Shown here piece by piece: positions 1-15,164 of a stretch of DNA of 34,502 bases. The notes under the pieces were generated by a model. The model saw nothing but the letters and a program-made list of their open reading frames with translations. It was not told the DNA's origin and ran no database searches. The position numbers were made by a program, and so were the translations under genes. The DNA is from Alphaproteobacteria bacterium casp-alpha2. GTDB lineage: Bacteria > Pseudomonadota > Alphaproteobacteria > Rhodospirillales > Casp-alpha2. The stretch is from the NCBI GenBank assembly GCA_001510075.1, contig LFEN01000005.1:1-34502 (forward strand), read 5' to 3'. Each line of letters begins with the position of its first letter. Position 1 is the first letter of the stretch.

Positions 1-134
1 TGTTCAATAACAAAGGGAATCACGAATATTCTTAACAAAGATTCAACAAAATCGTTTTTGATTCAGAAAATCTCGGAAGTGCTCTAGTGTCGCCATTTCG
101 GCGCTTTATACCCTTTGTGCCTTAGTGGTTTACC

Positions 135-225
135 CCTTCGAGACGGGCCTTCGGCCCTCCTCAGGGTGAGGCATTGAGGGTGAGGTATTGGGAATTATGC
201 CTCCTCATCCTGAGCTTGTCGAAGG
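135..225. repeat. Imperfect palindromic intergenic repeat (REP-like)
   Basis: Left arm ccttcgagacgggccttcggccctcctcagggtgagg (135-171) is an imperfect reverse complement of cctcatcctgagcttgtcgaagg (203-225). Resembles the CCTCACCCTGAG...GTCTCGAAGG type intergenic repeats of Alphaproteobacteria (from memory). Confidence 0.6.
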
Positions 226-304
226 ATTGTCACAGCTAAAAACAGCCGCGAGGACGTTAAGGTATCTGCCTATTCACAATGTCAAAGAGCATTGAAAGCA
301 ATTA

Positions 305-319
305 GAACAAATATAGAAC
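305..319. promoter_or_regulatory. Candidate LexA (SOS) box GAAC-N7-GAAC
   Basis: gaac aaatata gaac, matching the alphaproteobacterial LexA direct-repeat consensus GTTC-N7-GTTC / GAAC-N7-GAAC. The same 15 bp recurs at 29971-29985. Confidence 0.5.
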
Positions 320-338
320 ATTTATTAGGAAAAATCAA

Positions 339-716
339 CTAATTCTGATTCAGCCCCAGCTCTTTCTGCTTTTTCTTTGTCAGGTTGAGAGACGCCAAGC
401 GGTGGGATTGGGCGAGGTAGTCTTTCAACTCGCTATCCGTCAGCCCCGGTTCGGCGTATTGCTGGATCCACTTCATGCCACGCGACGCGAGGTACGGGGC
501 CGGGCGCAAGCCGGGTTGGTCTTTCAAGGTTTCATAGGCGATGTCGGAAACCTTGAACGTAATGCCCGGATATTTGCCATCCCCCCAGCGGCCGACGGCA
601 AACAGCTTGCCGTTAGTGTCGCCACCCACCTTCCAAACGTGCGAGTCGCCCCACTGAACGACATAATTGGTCGCCGGAAGGGAGCCGCAAAATTTGTTGA
701 ATTGCTTGTAGTTCAT
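339..716 (-). CDS. MmcQ/YjbR-family protein
   Basis: MNYKQFNKFCGSLPATNYVVQWGDSHVWKVGGKLFAVG-type sequence is typical of MmcQ/YjbR. The internal ATG at 716 is preferred over the 761 start. Confidence 0.75.
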   Translation of the reverse strand: MNYKQFNKFCGSLPATNYVVQWGDSHVWKVGGDTNGKLFAVGRWGDGKYPGITFKVSDIAYETLKDQPGLRPAPYLASRGMKWIQQYAEPGLTDSELKDYLAQSHRLASLNLTKKKQKELGLNQN

Positions 717-753
717 CAAGCGCCCCCCTGCTTTATTCCTGGCCGACCAACCC

Positions 754-4502
<3,749 letters not shown>

Positions 4503-4526
4503 GCGGACAAAACCTTCAGCATGGAA

Positions 4527-5351
4527 TTACCAAACCTTGTACCAGGGCTTTTTCTTCTTATCGGCGGGAACGGCCACTTCGTTGCCCATTATCTTGTAGG
4601 AATCCAGATACCATTCGCTGCCGGGGAAGTTATGGCCCAGCACGGCGGCGGTTTTGCGGGCCTCTTCATTGACGCCGAGGGCCAGATAGGCCTCCGTCAA
4701 CCGGTGCAGGGCCTCGGGCACGTGGGTCGTCGTCTGGTAATTATCGATGACGCTCTTGAAACGATTGATCGCGGCCAGATAGTGCCCCTTGTTGTGATAG
4801 TAACGACCGATCTCCATTTCCTTGCCGGCAAGATGGTCCCGGGTTAAATCGATTTTCAACTTGGCGTCACGGGCATATTTGCTTTTAGGGAACCGTTTGA
4901 TCAGCTCATCCAAGGTCGACAACGCCAGCGAGGTCATTTTCTGATCGCGGGCAACGTCGGAAATCTGTTCGTAATAACTAAGCCCCTTCAGGTAGAAGGC
5001 ATAGGCTACATCCTTGTTGGTGGGGTGGAGCTGGACAAACCGGTTGAGCGCAACAATCGCGTCGTCATAGGCGTTGCCGAGGTAGTAGGCATAGGCCCCC
5101 ATTAATTGGGCCTTCGTCGCCCAGGCCGAATAGGGATGCTGACGTTCCACTTCATCGAATTTTTCGACGGCGACTCCGTAATTTTCGGATAAAAGCGCAT
5201 CCATGGCTTGGTTATAGAGCGTTTCCACCGGGCGTTCTTTGTATTCTGGGGCTTTCTGCGTACACGCGCCCAGGACAAGGGACAAGGCCAGAATCGGGGC
5301 AAGCAAAAGAACGGCGAAACGCGCGTTTGGGAAGGGATTGAAACGGATCAT
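4527..5351 (-). CDS. bamD: Outer membrane assembly lipoprotein BamD (ComL)
   Basis: Lipobox-like LVLGACTQ, TPR-like repeats with YNQAMDALLSENYGVAVEKFDEVERQHPYSAWATKAQLM, typical of BamD. Confidence 0.93.
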   Translation of the reverse strand: MIRFNPFPNARFAVLLLAPILALSLVLGACTQKAPEYKERPVETLYNQAMDALLSENYGVAVEKFDEVERQHPYSAWATKAQLMGAYAYYLGNAYDDAIVALNRFVQLHPTNKDVAYAFYLKGLSYYEQISDVARDQKMTSLALSTLDELIKRFPKSKYARDAKLKIDLTRDHLAGKEMEIGRYYHNKGHYLAAINRFKSVIDNYQTTTHVPEALHRLTEAYLALGVNEEARKTAAVLGHNFPGSEWYLDSYKIMGNEVAVPADKKKKPWYKVW

Positions 5352-5503
5352 CTTATTCGCCTTGAGCGTGAAGTCTGGGGCCTACGGTGTCTGCGGGAAT
5401 TATATCACGCCACCGCCCCGGAACCATGAAAAGGGCTTCAAAATCGGCAAAAAAAATCCTGCTAAAGCAGGGTCAGGTCAAAAACCGGCCTTGGAAAAAG
5501 GCC

Positions 5504-6460
5504 TCAGGCCGTTTGCGCCAGTTCGGGGAAGATGCCGCCATTAATGGCGGACAAGACTTCATCGCCCTGGAAGACGTCGTAGCACCAAGCGTCCGAATCG
5601 GCAAACAGAGCATGCAACAGGGCATTGTTGGTCGCATGGCCCGAGCAAACGCCCTGGAACCTGCCGACAATCGACGCGCCGGCCAAATAAAGGTCGCCGA
5701 GCGCATCCAAGGCTTTGTGACGGACGAATTCATCGTCATAGCGAAGACCGCCTTCATTGAGGATTTTATCGCCGCTGACGACGATGGCGTTATCCAGCGA
5801 ACCGCCCTTGGCCAAACCGGCGGCCCTAAGGGCTTCAACATCATGCAGGAAGCCGAAGGTCCGGGCGCGGGCCAGTTCCTTGGCGAAGCTGCCGTTGACG
5901 ATGCCGATGGAAAGCGATTGCTGCGAAACGGCGGCGCTTTCGAAGTCGATTTCAAAATCAAGCGACAAGTGCGTTCCCGGCGACAGCGTGGCTTCACCGG
6001 CGTTGACGGAAACAGGTTTTAAAATTCGGATGATGCGCCTGGGGGCATTTTGTTCAACGACACCGGCGCATTCGACCAAAAACACAAAAGGCTGCGACGA
6101 GCCATCCATGATCGGAACTTCCGGACCGTTCAATTCGATGAGCGCGTTATCGATACCGCAACCGGCCAATGCCGCCATCAGATGTTCGACCGTTCCGATG
6201 CTAACCCCGTCACGGTTGCCGATGGTGGTGCACATGCGGGTATCGACGACATGGTCCCAAAGGGCCGGGATGACGGCGCCGGCGCCGGCAATATCGGTGC
6301 GTTTGAAATGGATGCCTGAATTTTCCTCGGCGGGATGGAGCGTCATCGTTATCCGGGCGCCGGAATGAAGGCCGACGCCAGAGCAATTGATCGACGTTTT
6401 CAGGGTCCGCTGATTAACGAAGCCGCCTGGTTCCGCCGAATTGTCTTTCGTAAAACCCAT
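5504..6460 (-). CDS. lpxC: UDP-3-O-acyl-N-acetylglucosamine deacetylase LpxC
   Basis: [62 protein letters not shown], LpxC motifs. Confidence 0.98.
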   Translation of the reverse strand: MGFTKDNSAEPGGFVNQRTLKTSINCSGVGLHSGARITMTLHPAEENSGIHFKRTDIAGAGAVIPALWDHVVDTRMCTTIGNRDGVSIGTVEHLMAALAGCGIDNALIELNGPEVPIMDGSSQPFVFLVECAGVVEQNAPRRIIRILKPVSVNAGEATLSPGTHLSLDFEIDFESAAVSQQSLSIGIVNGSFAKELARARTFGFLHDVEALRAAGLAKGGSLDNAIVVSGDKILNEGGLRYDDEFVRHKALDALGDLYLAGASIVGRFQGVCSGHATNNALLHALFADSDAWCYDVFQGDEVLSAINGGIFPELAQTA

Positions 6461-6639
6461 TTTCTAAGAACGCTCCGAAAATTACCCGGTCTTGGATTAA
6501 ACATTTGAAAACCAAAGAGAATGGAGAGGCTTTCGAGATTGTGTTTAGCAATATCCCGAAAGCCGCTCAAATCACTCTTTATTTCCGATTGTTACTCGCT
6601 TTTCAGCCTTCCAACGTCCGGAATTTCCTGCCTTTTCCG

Positions 6640-8478
6640 TCAATTAGCCTGACGGCGTAAAAAGGCCGGAATATCCAGAAGATCTTCTTCTCTTTCGCTG
6701 CTGCCCAGCCGGTCTTCCGGGTCAAGGCCACCCAGCTTGTTGTCCTCGTCAACGGCTTCCATGACTTCTTCCAGGGTACCTTCGGTGACGTCCCCGAGGA
6801 CCTGAATGTTGTCAGACGAGGATTCCTCTAAGGATTCTCTCGTCTCCGTTGCCGCATTCCCAGTCTCTTCCGTGGCTTCTTGCATAGAGGAAATTCCTTT
6901 ATTTTCCGTTACTTCTGACACTTCCGGTTGATCTTCCGGCTTGCGGCTTTTTTTGCCGAAAGCCGCCCGGCCACTTCCCGTAACCCGTTCAAAAAGGCTC
7001 ACCCTCTTTGATTGGACAACCGGCGCCGGGGTGGATTCGGATACCATATCCGCAATTCCGGCGGCTTCCTCTCGGGACTCCCTTGGGGTTTCATCAGCTT
7101 CCGCCATGATTTCCCCGCCGAATTCCCCCTTATACTCCCCTTGGGCCGGTGCCGGTGGAATGAAAGCGTCCGTAGCGCCTATGCTCGGCATTGCCGCAGG
7201 CGGCGGCGTCATTTCCGGCTCGGCGGCAAATTCGGGTTCGGATTCGGATTCTATTTCCGGCACCGATTCGGCATCTGCCTGCACCGGCAACTCACCGGCA
7301 GAGGCTGGTTCCTCGGGCAGATAGGAAGCCAGCGCCGGTTCCGGAGCCGGTTCGGGTTCGGGCTCGGACACAGACTCCGGTTCGACTTCGAAATCCGAGA
7401 CATACGCCTGTTCCGGTTCGGGCTCGGGTTCAAAGCGCTCGGGTTCGGTGTGCTCAAGTTCTTCGGCCAGATGCAGCATCGTCGGCAGCGGCATTTGCAA
7501 GGCGCTGGCGTCGATGCCGGTGGCGACGACGGATACCCGCATCGTCCCTTCCATGCTCTGATCGAAAGCCGAACCGACGATGATATAGGCATCATCATCG
7601 ACTTCGGCCCTGATCCGGTTTGCCGCCTCATCGACCTCAAACAGCGTAATATCCATGCCGCCGGTGATGTTGATCAGTACACCCCTGGCGCCCTTCATGG
7701 ACATATCGTCGAGCAATGGATTGGCAATCGCCGCTTCCGCCGCATCCAGCGCCCGGCGTTCGCCTTCGGCCTCGCCGGTGCCCATCATCGCCTTGCCCAT
7801 TTCGCTCATGACCGTACGAATATCGGCAAAATCCAGGTTAATCAGACCCGGCATGACCATCAAATCGGTGACCCCACGCACACCCGAATACAACACCTCG
7901 TCGGCCATGGCGAAGGCGTCGGCGAAGGTGGTTTTTTCATTGGCGATGCGGAACAGGTTCTGGTTTGGAATAACGATCAGCGTATCGACATACTGTTCCA
8001 GTTCCTCGATGCCGGCTTCGGCCTGGGCCATGCGGTGCGCGCCTTCGAACTGAAACGGTTTGGTGACGACGCCGACGGTGAGAATGCCTTTTTCCCTGGC
8101 CGCCCGGGCAATCACCGGCGCGCCCCCGGTGCCGGTGCCGCCGCCCATGCCGGCGGCGATGAAGGTCATATGCGCACCTTCCAGTTCGGCGAGGATTTCA
8201 TCAATGGTTTCTTCCGCGGCGGCGCGCCCGACTTCGGGCCTCGACCCCGCACCCAGCCCCTGCGTCAGGGCCGTTCCCAGCTGGATGCGATGATCTGTTT
8301 TAGACAACGCCAGGGACTGTGCGTCCGTGTTGGCAACGACAAAATCGACACCTTCCAATTCGGCATTGATCATGTTGTTGACGGCGTTGCCGCCGGCGCC
8401 GCCGACGCCGATAACGGTCAGTTTTGGTTTCAGTAGGGGTGCTGCGGTTTCTACCGGTACGGTCAGATTGATGCTCAT
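6640..8478 (-). CDS. ftsZ: Cell division GTPase FtsZ with long acidic linker
   Basis: [25 protein letters not shown] tubulin signature; C-terminal peptide [14 protein letters not shown]. Confidence 0.99.
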   Translation of the reverse strand: MSINLTVPVETAAPLLKPKLTVIGVGGAGGNAVNNMINAELEGVDFVVANTDAQSLALSKTDHRIQLGTALTQGLGAGSRPEVGRAAAEETIDEILAELEGAHMTFIAAGMGGGTGTGGAPVIARAAREKGILTVGVVTKPFQFEGAHRMAQAEAGIEELEQYVDTLIVIPNQNLFRIANEKTTFADAFAMADEVLYSGVRGVTDLMVMPGLINLDFADIRTVMSEMGKAMMGTGEAEGERRALDAAEAAIANPLLDDMSMKGARGVLINITGGMDITLFEVDEAANRIRAEVDDDAYIIVGSAFDQSMEGTMRVSVVATGIDASALQMPLPTMLHLAEELEHTEPERFEPEPEPEQAYVSDFEVEPESVSEPEPEPAPEPALASYLPEEPASAGELPVQADAESVPEIESESEPEFAAEPEMTPPPAAMPSIGATDAFIPPAPAQGEYKGEFGGEIMAEADETPRESREEAAGIADMVSESTPAPVVQSKRVSLFERVTGSGRAAFGKKSRKPEDQPEVSEVTENKGISSMQEATEETGNAATETRESLEESSSDNIQVLGDVTEGTLEEVMEAVDEDNKLGGLDPEDRLGSSEREEDLLDIPAFLRRQAN

Positions 8479-8587
8479 GGTGACCTCCTTCGTTAAAACG
8501 TCTTGGAAAAAATAGTGGGACGGATGGATGAGTATCCATCCGCCGGTGAACTGGTTGTTGGGGTTAAAGCGTTAAACAAAGCCTTCA

Positions 8588-9892
8588 TCAGAAATTCTCT
8601 CTTATCCATTGACTGAAACGTCCCAGGCCCCGGCCTTTAATCTGTTCGGGCGGGCAATAGGCGGCGCTGGGCGCCTCGGTCTTGTTGCTGATGGCGTAAT
8701 GTAAAAGCCCCGCAGAAGTGGCGAATGCGGGACCGGCAATCGCCTCGGGCATCCCTTCGATGGCCCGGGGCCGGCCCATGCGGACCTGTTTGTCGACAAT
8801 GCTGGTGGCCAGCTCAGGAATACCGGGGAGCTGGCTGGCGCCGCCGGTCAGCACGATGCGCTTGCCGGCGACCTTGTCGAAGCCGGCGACGTGCAGCCGG
8901 TCGCGAACCATTTCCAGCGTTTCTTCGATACGCGGGCGGATGATGCCGACCAGCATGGAACGCGGCACCTGATTGGTTTCGCCGGTCTTGTCCTCGCCGA
9001 CCAGCGGCACCTGGATGATTTCACGGTCGTCTGACGATGACGCCAAGGCGCTGCCGTAGAGCGTCTTCATGCGTTCCGCCTGGCGCAAGGGGGTCGACAG
9101 GCCGCGAGCTATATCGTTGGTGACATGGACGCCGCCGATGGGGATGACGTCCGTATGTACCAGTTCACCGTCAAAGAAGACGGCGATGGATGTCGTCCCG
9201 CCGCCCATGTCGACACACGTGACGCCGAGTTCGGTTTCATCGTCCGCCAGCGTTGCCAGCGACGATGCATAGGACGAGACGACCTTGTCTTCGATACCCA
9301 GATGGCAGCGCTGGACGCTGGTTTCCAGGTTGCGCACGGGGCCGCTCAAGGCGTTGATGACGTGCATATTGACGCCCAGTCTTTCGCCGAACATGCCACG
9401 CGGGTCGCGCACCCCCCGGTTGCCGTCGATGGAGTAGCCGACGGGGATGGTGTGGACCATCTCGCGTTCCTTGGCCATGCCGTTGCCCAGCACTTGCGGG
9501 TCGAGGATGCGCCTAAGGTCGGCATCGCCGATTTCATGGCCGGCGATGGAAATTTCATAGGCGATGAGGCGCGATTGCGGCTGCCCGCCGGACAGATTGA
9601 CGACCACGTCGGAGATATTTTCCCCGGCCATCTGTTCCGCCGCCTCGACGGTGGCGCGGATGGCGTCTTCGGTTTCATCAAGATCGACAATGGTGCCCGA
9701 CCGGATACCGCCGGAAACCTGATGGCCGATACCGATGATTTTCATGCCCTTGGATTTTTTCGGCCCCAGCCCGAGGTCGGTATTGGCGCGCGCGATCAGG
9801 CAACAAACTTTGCTCGTGCCGATATCAAGGGCGGCGACCAAGCCATTCCGGAGGCCAGTCTTGGCGCTGGCGGGTATCGTTTTTTTCTTCAT
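8588..9892 (-). CDS. ftsA: Cell division protein FtsA
   Basis: LVAALDIGTSKVCCLIAR, TCVDMGGGTTSIAVFFDG, VLTGGASQLPGI actin-fold motifs; position between ftsQ and ftsZ. Confidence 0.98.
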   Translation of the reverse strand: MKKKTIPASAKTGLRNGLVAALDIGTSKVCCLIARANTDLGLGPKKSKGMKIIGIGHQVSGGIRSGTIVDLDETEDAIRATVEAAEQMAGENISDVVVNLSGGQPQSRLIAYEISIAGHEIGDADLRRILDPQVLGNGMAKEREMVHTIPVGYSIDGNRGVRDPRGMFGERLGVNMHVINALSGPVRNLETSVQRCHLGIEDKVVSSYASSLATLADDETELGVTCVDMGGGTTSIAVFFDGELVHTDVIPIGGVHVTNDIARGLSTPLRQAERMKTLYGSALASSSDDREIIQVPLVGEDKTGETNQVPRSMLVGIIRPRIEETLEMVRDRLHVAGFDKVAGKRIVLTGGASQLPGIPELATSIVDKQVRMGRPRAIEGMPEAIAGPAFATSAGLLHYAISNKTEAPSAAYCPPEQIKGRGLGRFSQWIRENF

Positions 9893-9922
9893 GGTCTTTC
9901 GAGCTTTCTTCTTAAATCTTCT

Positions 9923-10771
9923 CTAAGTCTCTTGGCGCTTGCCGAGGATGACCTCGGGCCGCTTGCGGTTCTTGCGCACGATCAGGCGGTCGGGCAGGCG
10001 CAAATCCAGGATTTGCACATCACGTTCCAACACCCGGTGGGTACGCTCGTAATCGGCCAAACGGGCCCACGCCGACGCTGTATCTTTTTCCGGCAGGCGG
10101 ACATCGATATTGCCCTCAAGGCGCAGGTTCCAACGCCGCCCGCCGACGCGCACGGCGGATTTGACCCTGCCCATCAGTTGCGGTTCGGTAGCCAGCGTCT
10201 TTAAAAGTTCCGCCGTATTACCCGGTGCATCGGCGCCGACGACAAGCAGCAGGTCGGAAAACTGTTCCAGCCCCTGGCGCAGAATTATTTCACCCCCGGA
10301 ATCAATCAATGCGAATGCGCCCTTGTGCTGCCACAGCGCCATTGGTTTGCGTTCCCGGATACTGAGCAACACGGTGTCCGGTAACATGCGCTCGATGACA
10401 GCTGTCTTGATCCAGGGCAGGGATTCAACGCGTTTTCTCGCCGCCTTCAGATCGAAAGCCAGGATCGGTGCGCCGCGTACCAGTTGCACGGCGGCCAGAA
10501 GATTTTTCTGGTTCGTCTGAGCCCGTCCGACGACCAGAATTTCATCAACCTTGAAGCCGATGCGCGCCGACGCCGCGATCAATTCCCATTTCGCCCTTTC
10601 CAGATTTTTCGAAATCCAGGAAGACTGATGCAGACGCCAGGCACCGCCGATGGCAAGCCCCAACAACACAACCACCAACGCGCCATGCACCTTGCGGCTA
10701 CGCCAGAACGGCACCACCTTGGCGCGGGGCTGGCCGCGCTTGGATTTTTGGGTTTTCCTTGTTTTGCTCAT
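9923..10771 (-). CDS. ftsQ: Cell division protein FtsQ
   Basis: Single N-terminal TM followed by a POTRA-like region; located between ddl and ftsA. Start chosen at MSKTRKTQ (10771), overlapping the ddl stop. Confidence 0.92.
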   Translation of the reverse strand: MSKTRKTQKSKRGQPRAKVVPFWRSRKVHGALVVVLLGLAIGGAWRLHQSSWISKNLERAKWELIAASARIGFKVDEILVVGRAQTNQKNLLAAVQLVRGAPILAFDLKAARKRVESLPWIKTAVIERMLPDTVLLSIRERKPMALWQHKGAFALIDSGGEIILRQGLEQFSDLLLVVGADAPGNTAELLKTLATEPQLMGRVKSAVRVGGRRWNLRLEGNIDVRLPEKDTASAWARLADYERTHRVLERDVQILDLRLPDRLIVRKNRKRPEVILGKRQET

Positions 10772-11673
10772 GAGTCGCACTCCGCGTTATCGACCATCCA
10801 GACCACCAAGTCCTGGAACGAAAGGCCGGCATGCTGGGCTTGCTCGGGCACCAGAGATGTCGGTGTCAGACCCGGTTGGGTGTTGATTTCAAGCAGGTAC
10901 AGTTGTTCGCCGTCGTAACGGAAATCGGCCCGGCTGACGCCGCGACAGCCGAGCGTTTGGTGGGCCAGGACAGCCAGCCGCATGGCCTCTTCCGTTAGGC
11001 TGTCGTCTATTTCCGCCGGCACCACATGACGCGACCCGCCTTCGGCGTATTTGGCGTCATAATCATAAAATTCCCGGCCCGTCGTTATTTCCGTAACCGC
11101 GAGCGCCTTGTCGCCCATCACCGAGACCGTCAATTCGCGCCCGGGGATAAATTTTTCCACCATCACCTGATCGCCAAAGGGCCAGCCCGTATCATTGAAC
11201 AACGGCTCGTTGTCGCCTTCCAGCACGATGTGGACGCCGACGCTGGAGCCCTCGTTCAGGGGTTTGACCACATAGGGCCGCTCCATCACGTCGCCCGTCA
11301 TGATCTCTTCGCGGCCCGCGATGATGTGCTCGGCGACGGGAATTCCCGCCCCCTGAAACAATCGTTTGGCCATCGGCTTGTCCATCGCCAACGCCGACGC
11401 CAACAGACCCGAATGGGTGTACGGAATATCAAGAATATCGAGCAAGCCCTGGACGCAGCCGTCTTCGCCAAAACGCCCGTGCAGGGCGTTAAAGACAGCA
11501 TCGGGGCGCGGATACAGCCGCGTCATCAAGGTGCCCATGTCGCGTTGCACGTCAATGGCGGTGACCCTCATCCCCGCTTCACCCAGGGATTTCGACACCG
11601 AAGCCCCGGAGACAAGCGACACTTCGCGTTCCGCCGACCAGCCACCCATGAGAACGGCGACATGTTTGCTCAT
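10768..11673 (-). CDS. ddl: D-alanine--D-alanine ligase
   Basis: VAVLMGGWSAEREVSLVSG, YTHSGLLASALAMDKPMAK, LYLLEINTQPGLTPTSLVPEQA; start chosen at [11 protein letters not shown]. Confidence 0.97.
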   Translation of the reverse strand: MSKHVAVLMGGWSAEREVSLVSGASVSKSLGEAGMRVTAIDVQRDMGTLMTRLYPRPDAVFNALHGRFGEDGCVQGLLDILDIPYTHSGLLASALAMDKPMAKRLFQGAGIPVAEHIIAGREEIMTGDVMERPYVVKPLNEGSSVGVHIVLEGDNEPLFNDTGWPFGDQVMVEKFIPGRELTVSVMGDKALAVTEITTGREFYDYDAKYAEGGSRHVVPAEIDDSLTEEAMRLAVLAHQTLGCRGVSRADFRYDGEQLYLLEINTQPGLTPTSLVPEQAQHAGLSFQDLVVWMVDNAECDS

Positions 11674-12602
11674 GACAAGCCCTCCACATGAAGGCCGAGA
11701 CGCCTGATTTCCCATTCCAGCATGACACCGCTGTCTTCCATCACCCGGCGCCTGACTTCCTCGCCCAGACCTTCGAGGTCGGCGGCGGTGGCGGTGCCGG
11801 TATTAATCAGGAAATTGCAATGCAGCTCAGACACCTGGGCGCCGCCACGGACAAGCCCCCGGCATCCGGCTTTATCGATAAGCTCCCAAGCCTTGTGATT
11901 TTTGGGATTGGCGAAGGTCGAGCCCCCCGTCGGCGTCTTCACCGGTTGCGTTTTCTCGCGCTCACTGCTGATTTTCTCCATGCGACGATCAATGTCTTGC
12001 CTGTCGCCCGGCTCCCCCTGCAAGCGGGCGGAAATAAAAACCCAATCCTCGCCAACAGCGGAATGACGATAGCCGAGGCCAAGCGCATCCGGTCCAAGAC
12101 GATGACGTTTTCCTTGCCCGTCGAGCACGTCGGCATCGATAATCACATCCTTGATCTCGCGCTCGTAGGCGCCGGCGTTCATGCGCAAGCCGCCGCCGAT
12201 GGTGCCGGGAATACCGGACAAAAATTCCAGACCCGCCAGCCCCGCATCCCGCGCCTTGCGAGCGACGTTGATATCCGCCGCCCCGGCCCCGGCGGTAATA
12301 ATGTCGTGGTCGAGTTGAATGTCGGCAAAACCGCGACCGATACGGATAACAACGCCCTCAACGCCGCCGTCGCGGACGATGATGTTCGACGCCACGCCGA
12401 TTACGGTATGGGGCACGTCAGTGGGTTTTGCCTTAAGGAAGGACGCCAGATCATCGGCGTCTTCGGGATGGAACAGAACCTCCGCCGGGCCGCCGGTTTT
12501 GAACCACGAATAGCGCGCCAGCGGCGCATTCGCCTCAAGCCGCCCGCGCACGCTTGGCAGACGCTCGATCAGGTCCGGCGGGAATTGCTTAGCCGTCATC
12601 AT
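11670..12602 (-). CDS. murB: UDP-N-acetylenolpyruvoylglucosamine reductase MurB
   Basis: [56 protein letters not shown]; start at internal ATG 12602 overlapping the murC end. Confidence 0.97.
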   Translation of the reverse strand: MMTAKQFPPDLIERLPSVRGRLEANAPLARYSWFKTGGPAEVLFHPEDADDLASFLKAKPTDVPHTVIGVASNIIVRDGGVEGVVIRIGRGFADIQLDHDIITAGAGAADINVARKARDAGLAGLEFLSGIPGTIGGGLRMNAGAYEREIKDVIIDADVLDGQGKRHRLGPDALGLGYRHSAVGEDWVFISARLQGEPGDRQDIDRRMEKISSEREKTQPVKTPTGGSTFANPKNHKAWELIDKAGCRGLVRGGAQVSELHCNFLINTGTATAADLEGLGEEVRRRVMEDSGVMLEWEIRRLGLHVEGLS

Positions 12603-14028
12603 TCGCCGCCCCCCTGCCCTTGGTTTGAAGCCGGGTGAGTTCGTCCGGCAGCGCCTGCGCCCACCCGGTAATGTCGCCGGCGCCCAGGCAGACAACCATG
12701 TCGCCGCTTGTCGCCAAGCCATGCACCACGCGGGCTAAATCTTTGGGGCCACCCAGGGCCAGCACCGTGCGGTGGCCATGATGACCGAGGCCTTCGACCA
12801 GGGTGTCCCGGTTGAAGCCTTCGATGGGGGCTTCGCCGGCCTCAAACACATCGGCGACGATGACCGCGTCGGCGTCGTTGAAACAGGTGCAGAATTCTTC
12901 GAACAGATCCCTGAGCCGGGTGTAGCGGTGTGGTTGGACGACGGCGATGACCTTACCCTTGGTGCCGGCGCGCGCGGCTTTCAGGACGGCGGTGATTTCC
13001 ACCGGATGATGGCCGTAATCATCAATAACCTGAACCCCGCCGGCAACGCCGACGCGGGTGAAGCGGCGGTTGACCCCTTGGAAGGACTTGAGCGCCCGTC
13101 TGATGACGTCTTCGCTGATGCCCATTTCAGAGGCGATGGCAATCGCGGCGAGGGCGTTTTGGACGTTGTGTTGCCCTAACATCGGCAGTTCCAGCCCTTC
13201 GATGACGTTGCTGGTGCCGCTCTTGCGCTCGGTGATATGGACGTCGAATTGAGCCTGCTCGAAGGTCATCGTCAGACCCAAGGCGCGGACATCGGCCTGG
13301 GGGCTGAAGCCATAGGTGACGATGCGCCGGTCCGAGACGCGCGGGATCATCGCCTGCACCTCCGCGTGGTCGATGCACAGGGCGGCGAAGCCGTAAAAAG
13401 GAATGTTCTCGACAAAAGCATCAAAGGCCTGACGCAGTTTGTCAAAATTGCCGTAGTGATCGAGGTGTTCGGGGTCGATGTTGGTGACGACGGCAATGGT
13501 CGCCGGAAGCTTCAGGAACGTGCCGTCGGATTCGTCGGCTTCCGCGACCATCCAGTCGCCGCCGCCGAGGCGTGCGTTCGATCCCCAGGCATTGATGATG
13601 CCGCCGTTGATGACCGTCGGGTCCATGCCCGCAACATCCAGCACTTGGGCAATCAATGACGTCGTCGTGGTTTTGCCGTGGGTGCCACCAACAGCAATTG
13701 ACCATTTCAGCCGCATCAACTCGCCCAGCATTTCGGCCCGCCGGACAACCGGGATCAGGCGCTGGCGGGCGGCCTGGACTTCGGCGTTATCGGCTTTGAC
13801 CGCGGTCGAGGTGACGATGACGCCGGCCGCGCCTAAATTCTCTTCGCGGTGGCCGATATGAATGGTGATGCCGATATCGCGCAGCCGCTTGACGTTGGCG
13901 CTTTCTTTGACATCGCTGCCCTGCACCGAATAACCCAAAGTATGCAGGACTTCGGCAATGCCGCTCATGCCGATACCGCCGATGCCGACGAAATGAATGG
14001 TGCCGATGCCCAGGGGAAGCGCCTTCAT
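12589..14028 (-). CDS. murC: UDP-N-acetylmuramate--L-alanine ligase MurC
   Basis: [54 protein letters not shown]. Confidence 0.98.
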   Translation of the reverse strand: MKALPLGIGTIHFVGIGGIGMSGIAEVLHTLGYSVQGSDVKESANVKRLRDIGITIHIGHREENLGAAGVIVTSTAVKADNAEVQAARQRLIPVVRRAEMLGELMRLKWSIAVGGTHGKTTTTSLIAQVLDVAGMDPTVINGGIINAWGSNARLGGGDWMVAEADESDGTFLKLPATIAVVTNIDPEHLDHYGNFDKLRQAFDAFVENIPFYGFAALCIDHAEVQAMIPRVSDRRIVTYGFSPQADVRALGLTMTFEQAQFDVHITERKSGTSNVIEGLELPMLGQHNVQNALAAIAIASEMGISEDVIRRALKSFQGVNRRFTRVGVAGGVQVIDDYGHHPVEITAVLKAARAGTKGKVIAVVQPHRYTRLRDLFEEFCTCFNDADAVIVADVFEAGEAPIEGFNRDTLVEGLGHHGHRTVLALGGPKDLARVVHGLATSGDMVVCLGAGDITGWAQALPDELTRLQTKGRGAANDDG

Positions 14029-15164
14029 GCCGCCCTCACCTGCGTATCGGAGCCTTCGCCATTCGACGGCAGCAGGGCAACCACCATATCGGCCAGACGT
14101 TGCGCCGCATCCGGCACCCCCGCGGCCTTGGCCGAAAGCGCTGCCTTTTCTAGGATCGCCGGCAAGCCGAGCAGCGAGTCGAGACGCATCGCTAGGTTGG
14201 TCGAGGTAAAGGCTGTTTGCGGTATCATCCAGCCGCCACCGGCCTCATCGACAGCGTGGGCGTTGCGGGTCTGGTGATCGTCAATGGCATGAGGATACGG
14301 CACCAAAATCGACGGCCGGCCAGCGACGAGGGCCTCGGCCACCGTCGAGGCGCCGGCGCGGCTGATCAGCAGGTGGGCATTTTTCAGGCGTTGCGGAATA
14401 TCGTCGAAGAAGGTCTTCAATTCGGCGTCGATACCGAGGCCCCTGTAATGGCCATGAACAAAATCCAGATCCTCGGGCCGGCATTGCTGGGTCACGGTCA
14501 CGCGGCTCCGCAGACTTTCATCCAGGAGACCGAGGGCGGCGGGGACGACCTGGGAAAAAACATGCGCCCCTTGCGAGCCGCCCATGACCAGAAGTGATAG
14601 CGGGCCTGTTTCGCCGAGGGCGGGATAGGGATCGTCGCTGATCGCGGTCACGCCAGCGCGCACGGGCGTACCGGTGCGGGTAACTTTGACGGCGCTACCG
14701 TCGGGCAGGCCCTCCGTCTGGTCAAACGAGGTGGCGATCTTTTCAACCCGGGACGCCAGCAGCCTGTTGGCGCGGCCCAAAATAGCGTTCTGTTCGTGAA
14801 TGGCCGTGTGAAACCCACCGAAGCTGGCCGCCAGCATCGTCGGTACGGAGGCATAACCGCCAAATCCGATCACCGCTTTCGGCTGCAGGCGTTTCAATAG
14901 GCCGCGCGCCTGCCAGGTGCCGATGGCCAATTGCGGGCCACTTTGCAGCCGGGCGGCGAAACTTTTACCGGCAACGCCGCTGGCGCGAATGTGATGGACG
15001 TCCATATCCCCGGACATATTCTGCCAGACGCCGCCCCGGCGGTCCGTGACCACCGCCAGACGGCATCCGCGCCCGGACAGCTCCGCCGCCAGGGCTTCGG
15101 CCGGGAACACATGGCCCCCGGTGCCACCGGCGGCGAGGACGACCAGGGGTTTGCCAGACGTCAT
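14025..15164 (-). CDS. murG: UDP-GlcNAc--lipid I N-acetylglucosaminyltransferase MurG
   Basis: [63 protein letters not shown]. Confidence 0.98.
   Translation of the reverse strand: MTSGKPLVVLAAGGTGGHVFPAEALAAELSGRGCRLAVVTDRRGGVWQNMSGDMDVHHIRASGVAGKSFAARLQSGPQLAIGTWQARGLLKRLQPKAVIGFGGYASVPTMLAASFGGFHTAIHEQNAILGRANRLLASRVEKIATSFDQTEGLPDGSAVKVTRTGTPVRAGVTAISDDPYPALGETGPLSLLVMGGSQGAHVFSQVVPAALGLLDESLRSRVTVTQQCRPEDLDFVHGHYRGLGIDAELKTFFDDIPQRLKNAHLLISRAGASTVAEALVAGRPSILVPYPHAIDDHQTRNAHAVDEAGGGWMIPQTAFTSTNLAMRLDSLLGLPAILEKAALSAKAAGVPDAAQRLADMVVALLPSNGEGSDTQVRAA

Noticed and set aside
7012-8436. 474-aa plus-strand ORF antisense to ftsZ
   Set aside because: High-GC antisense shadow of a certain ftsZ gene; translation is low-complexity G/R/H/F-rich with no recognisable domain.
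9125-10204. 359-aa plus-strand ORF antisense to ftsA/ftsQ
   Set aside because: Antisense to conserved division genes; no domain signal.
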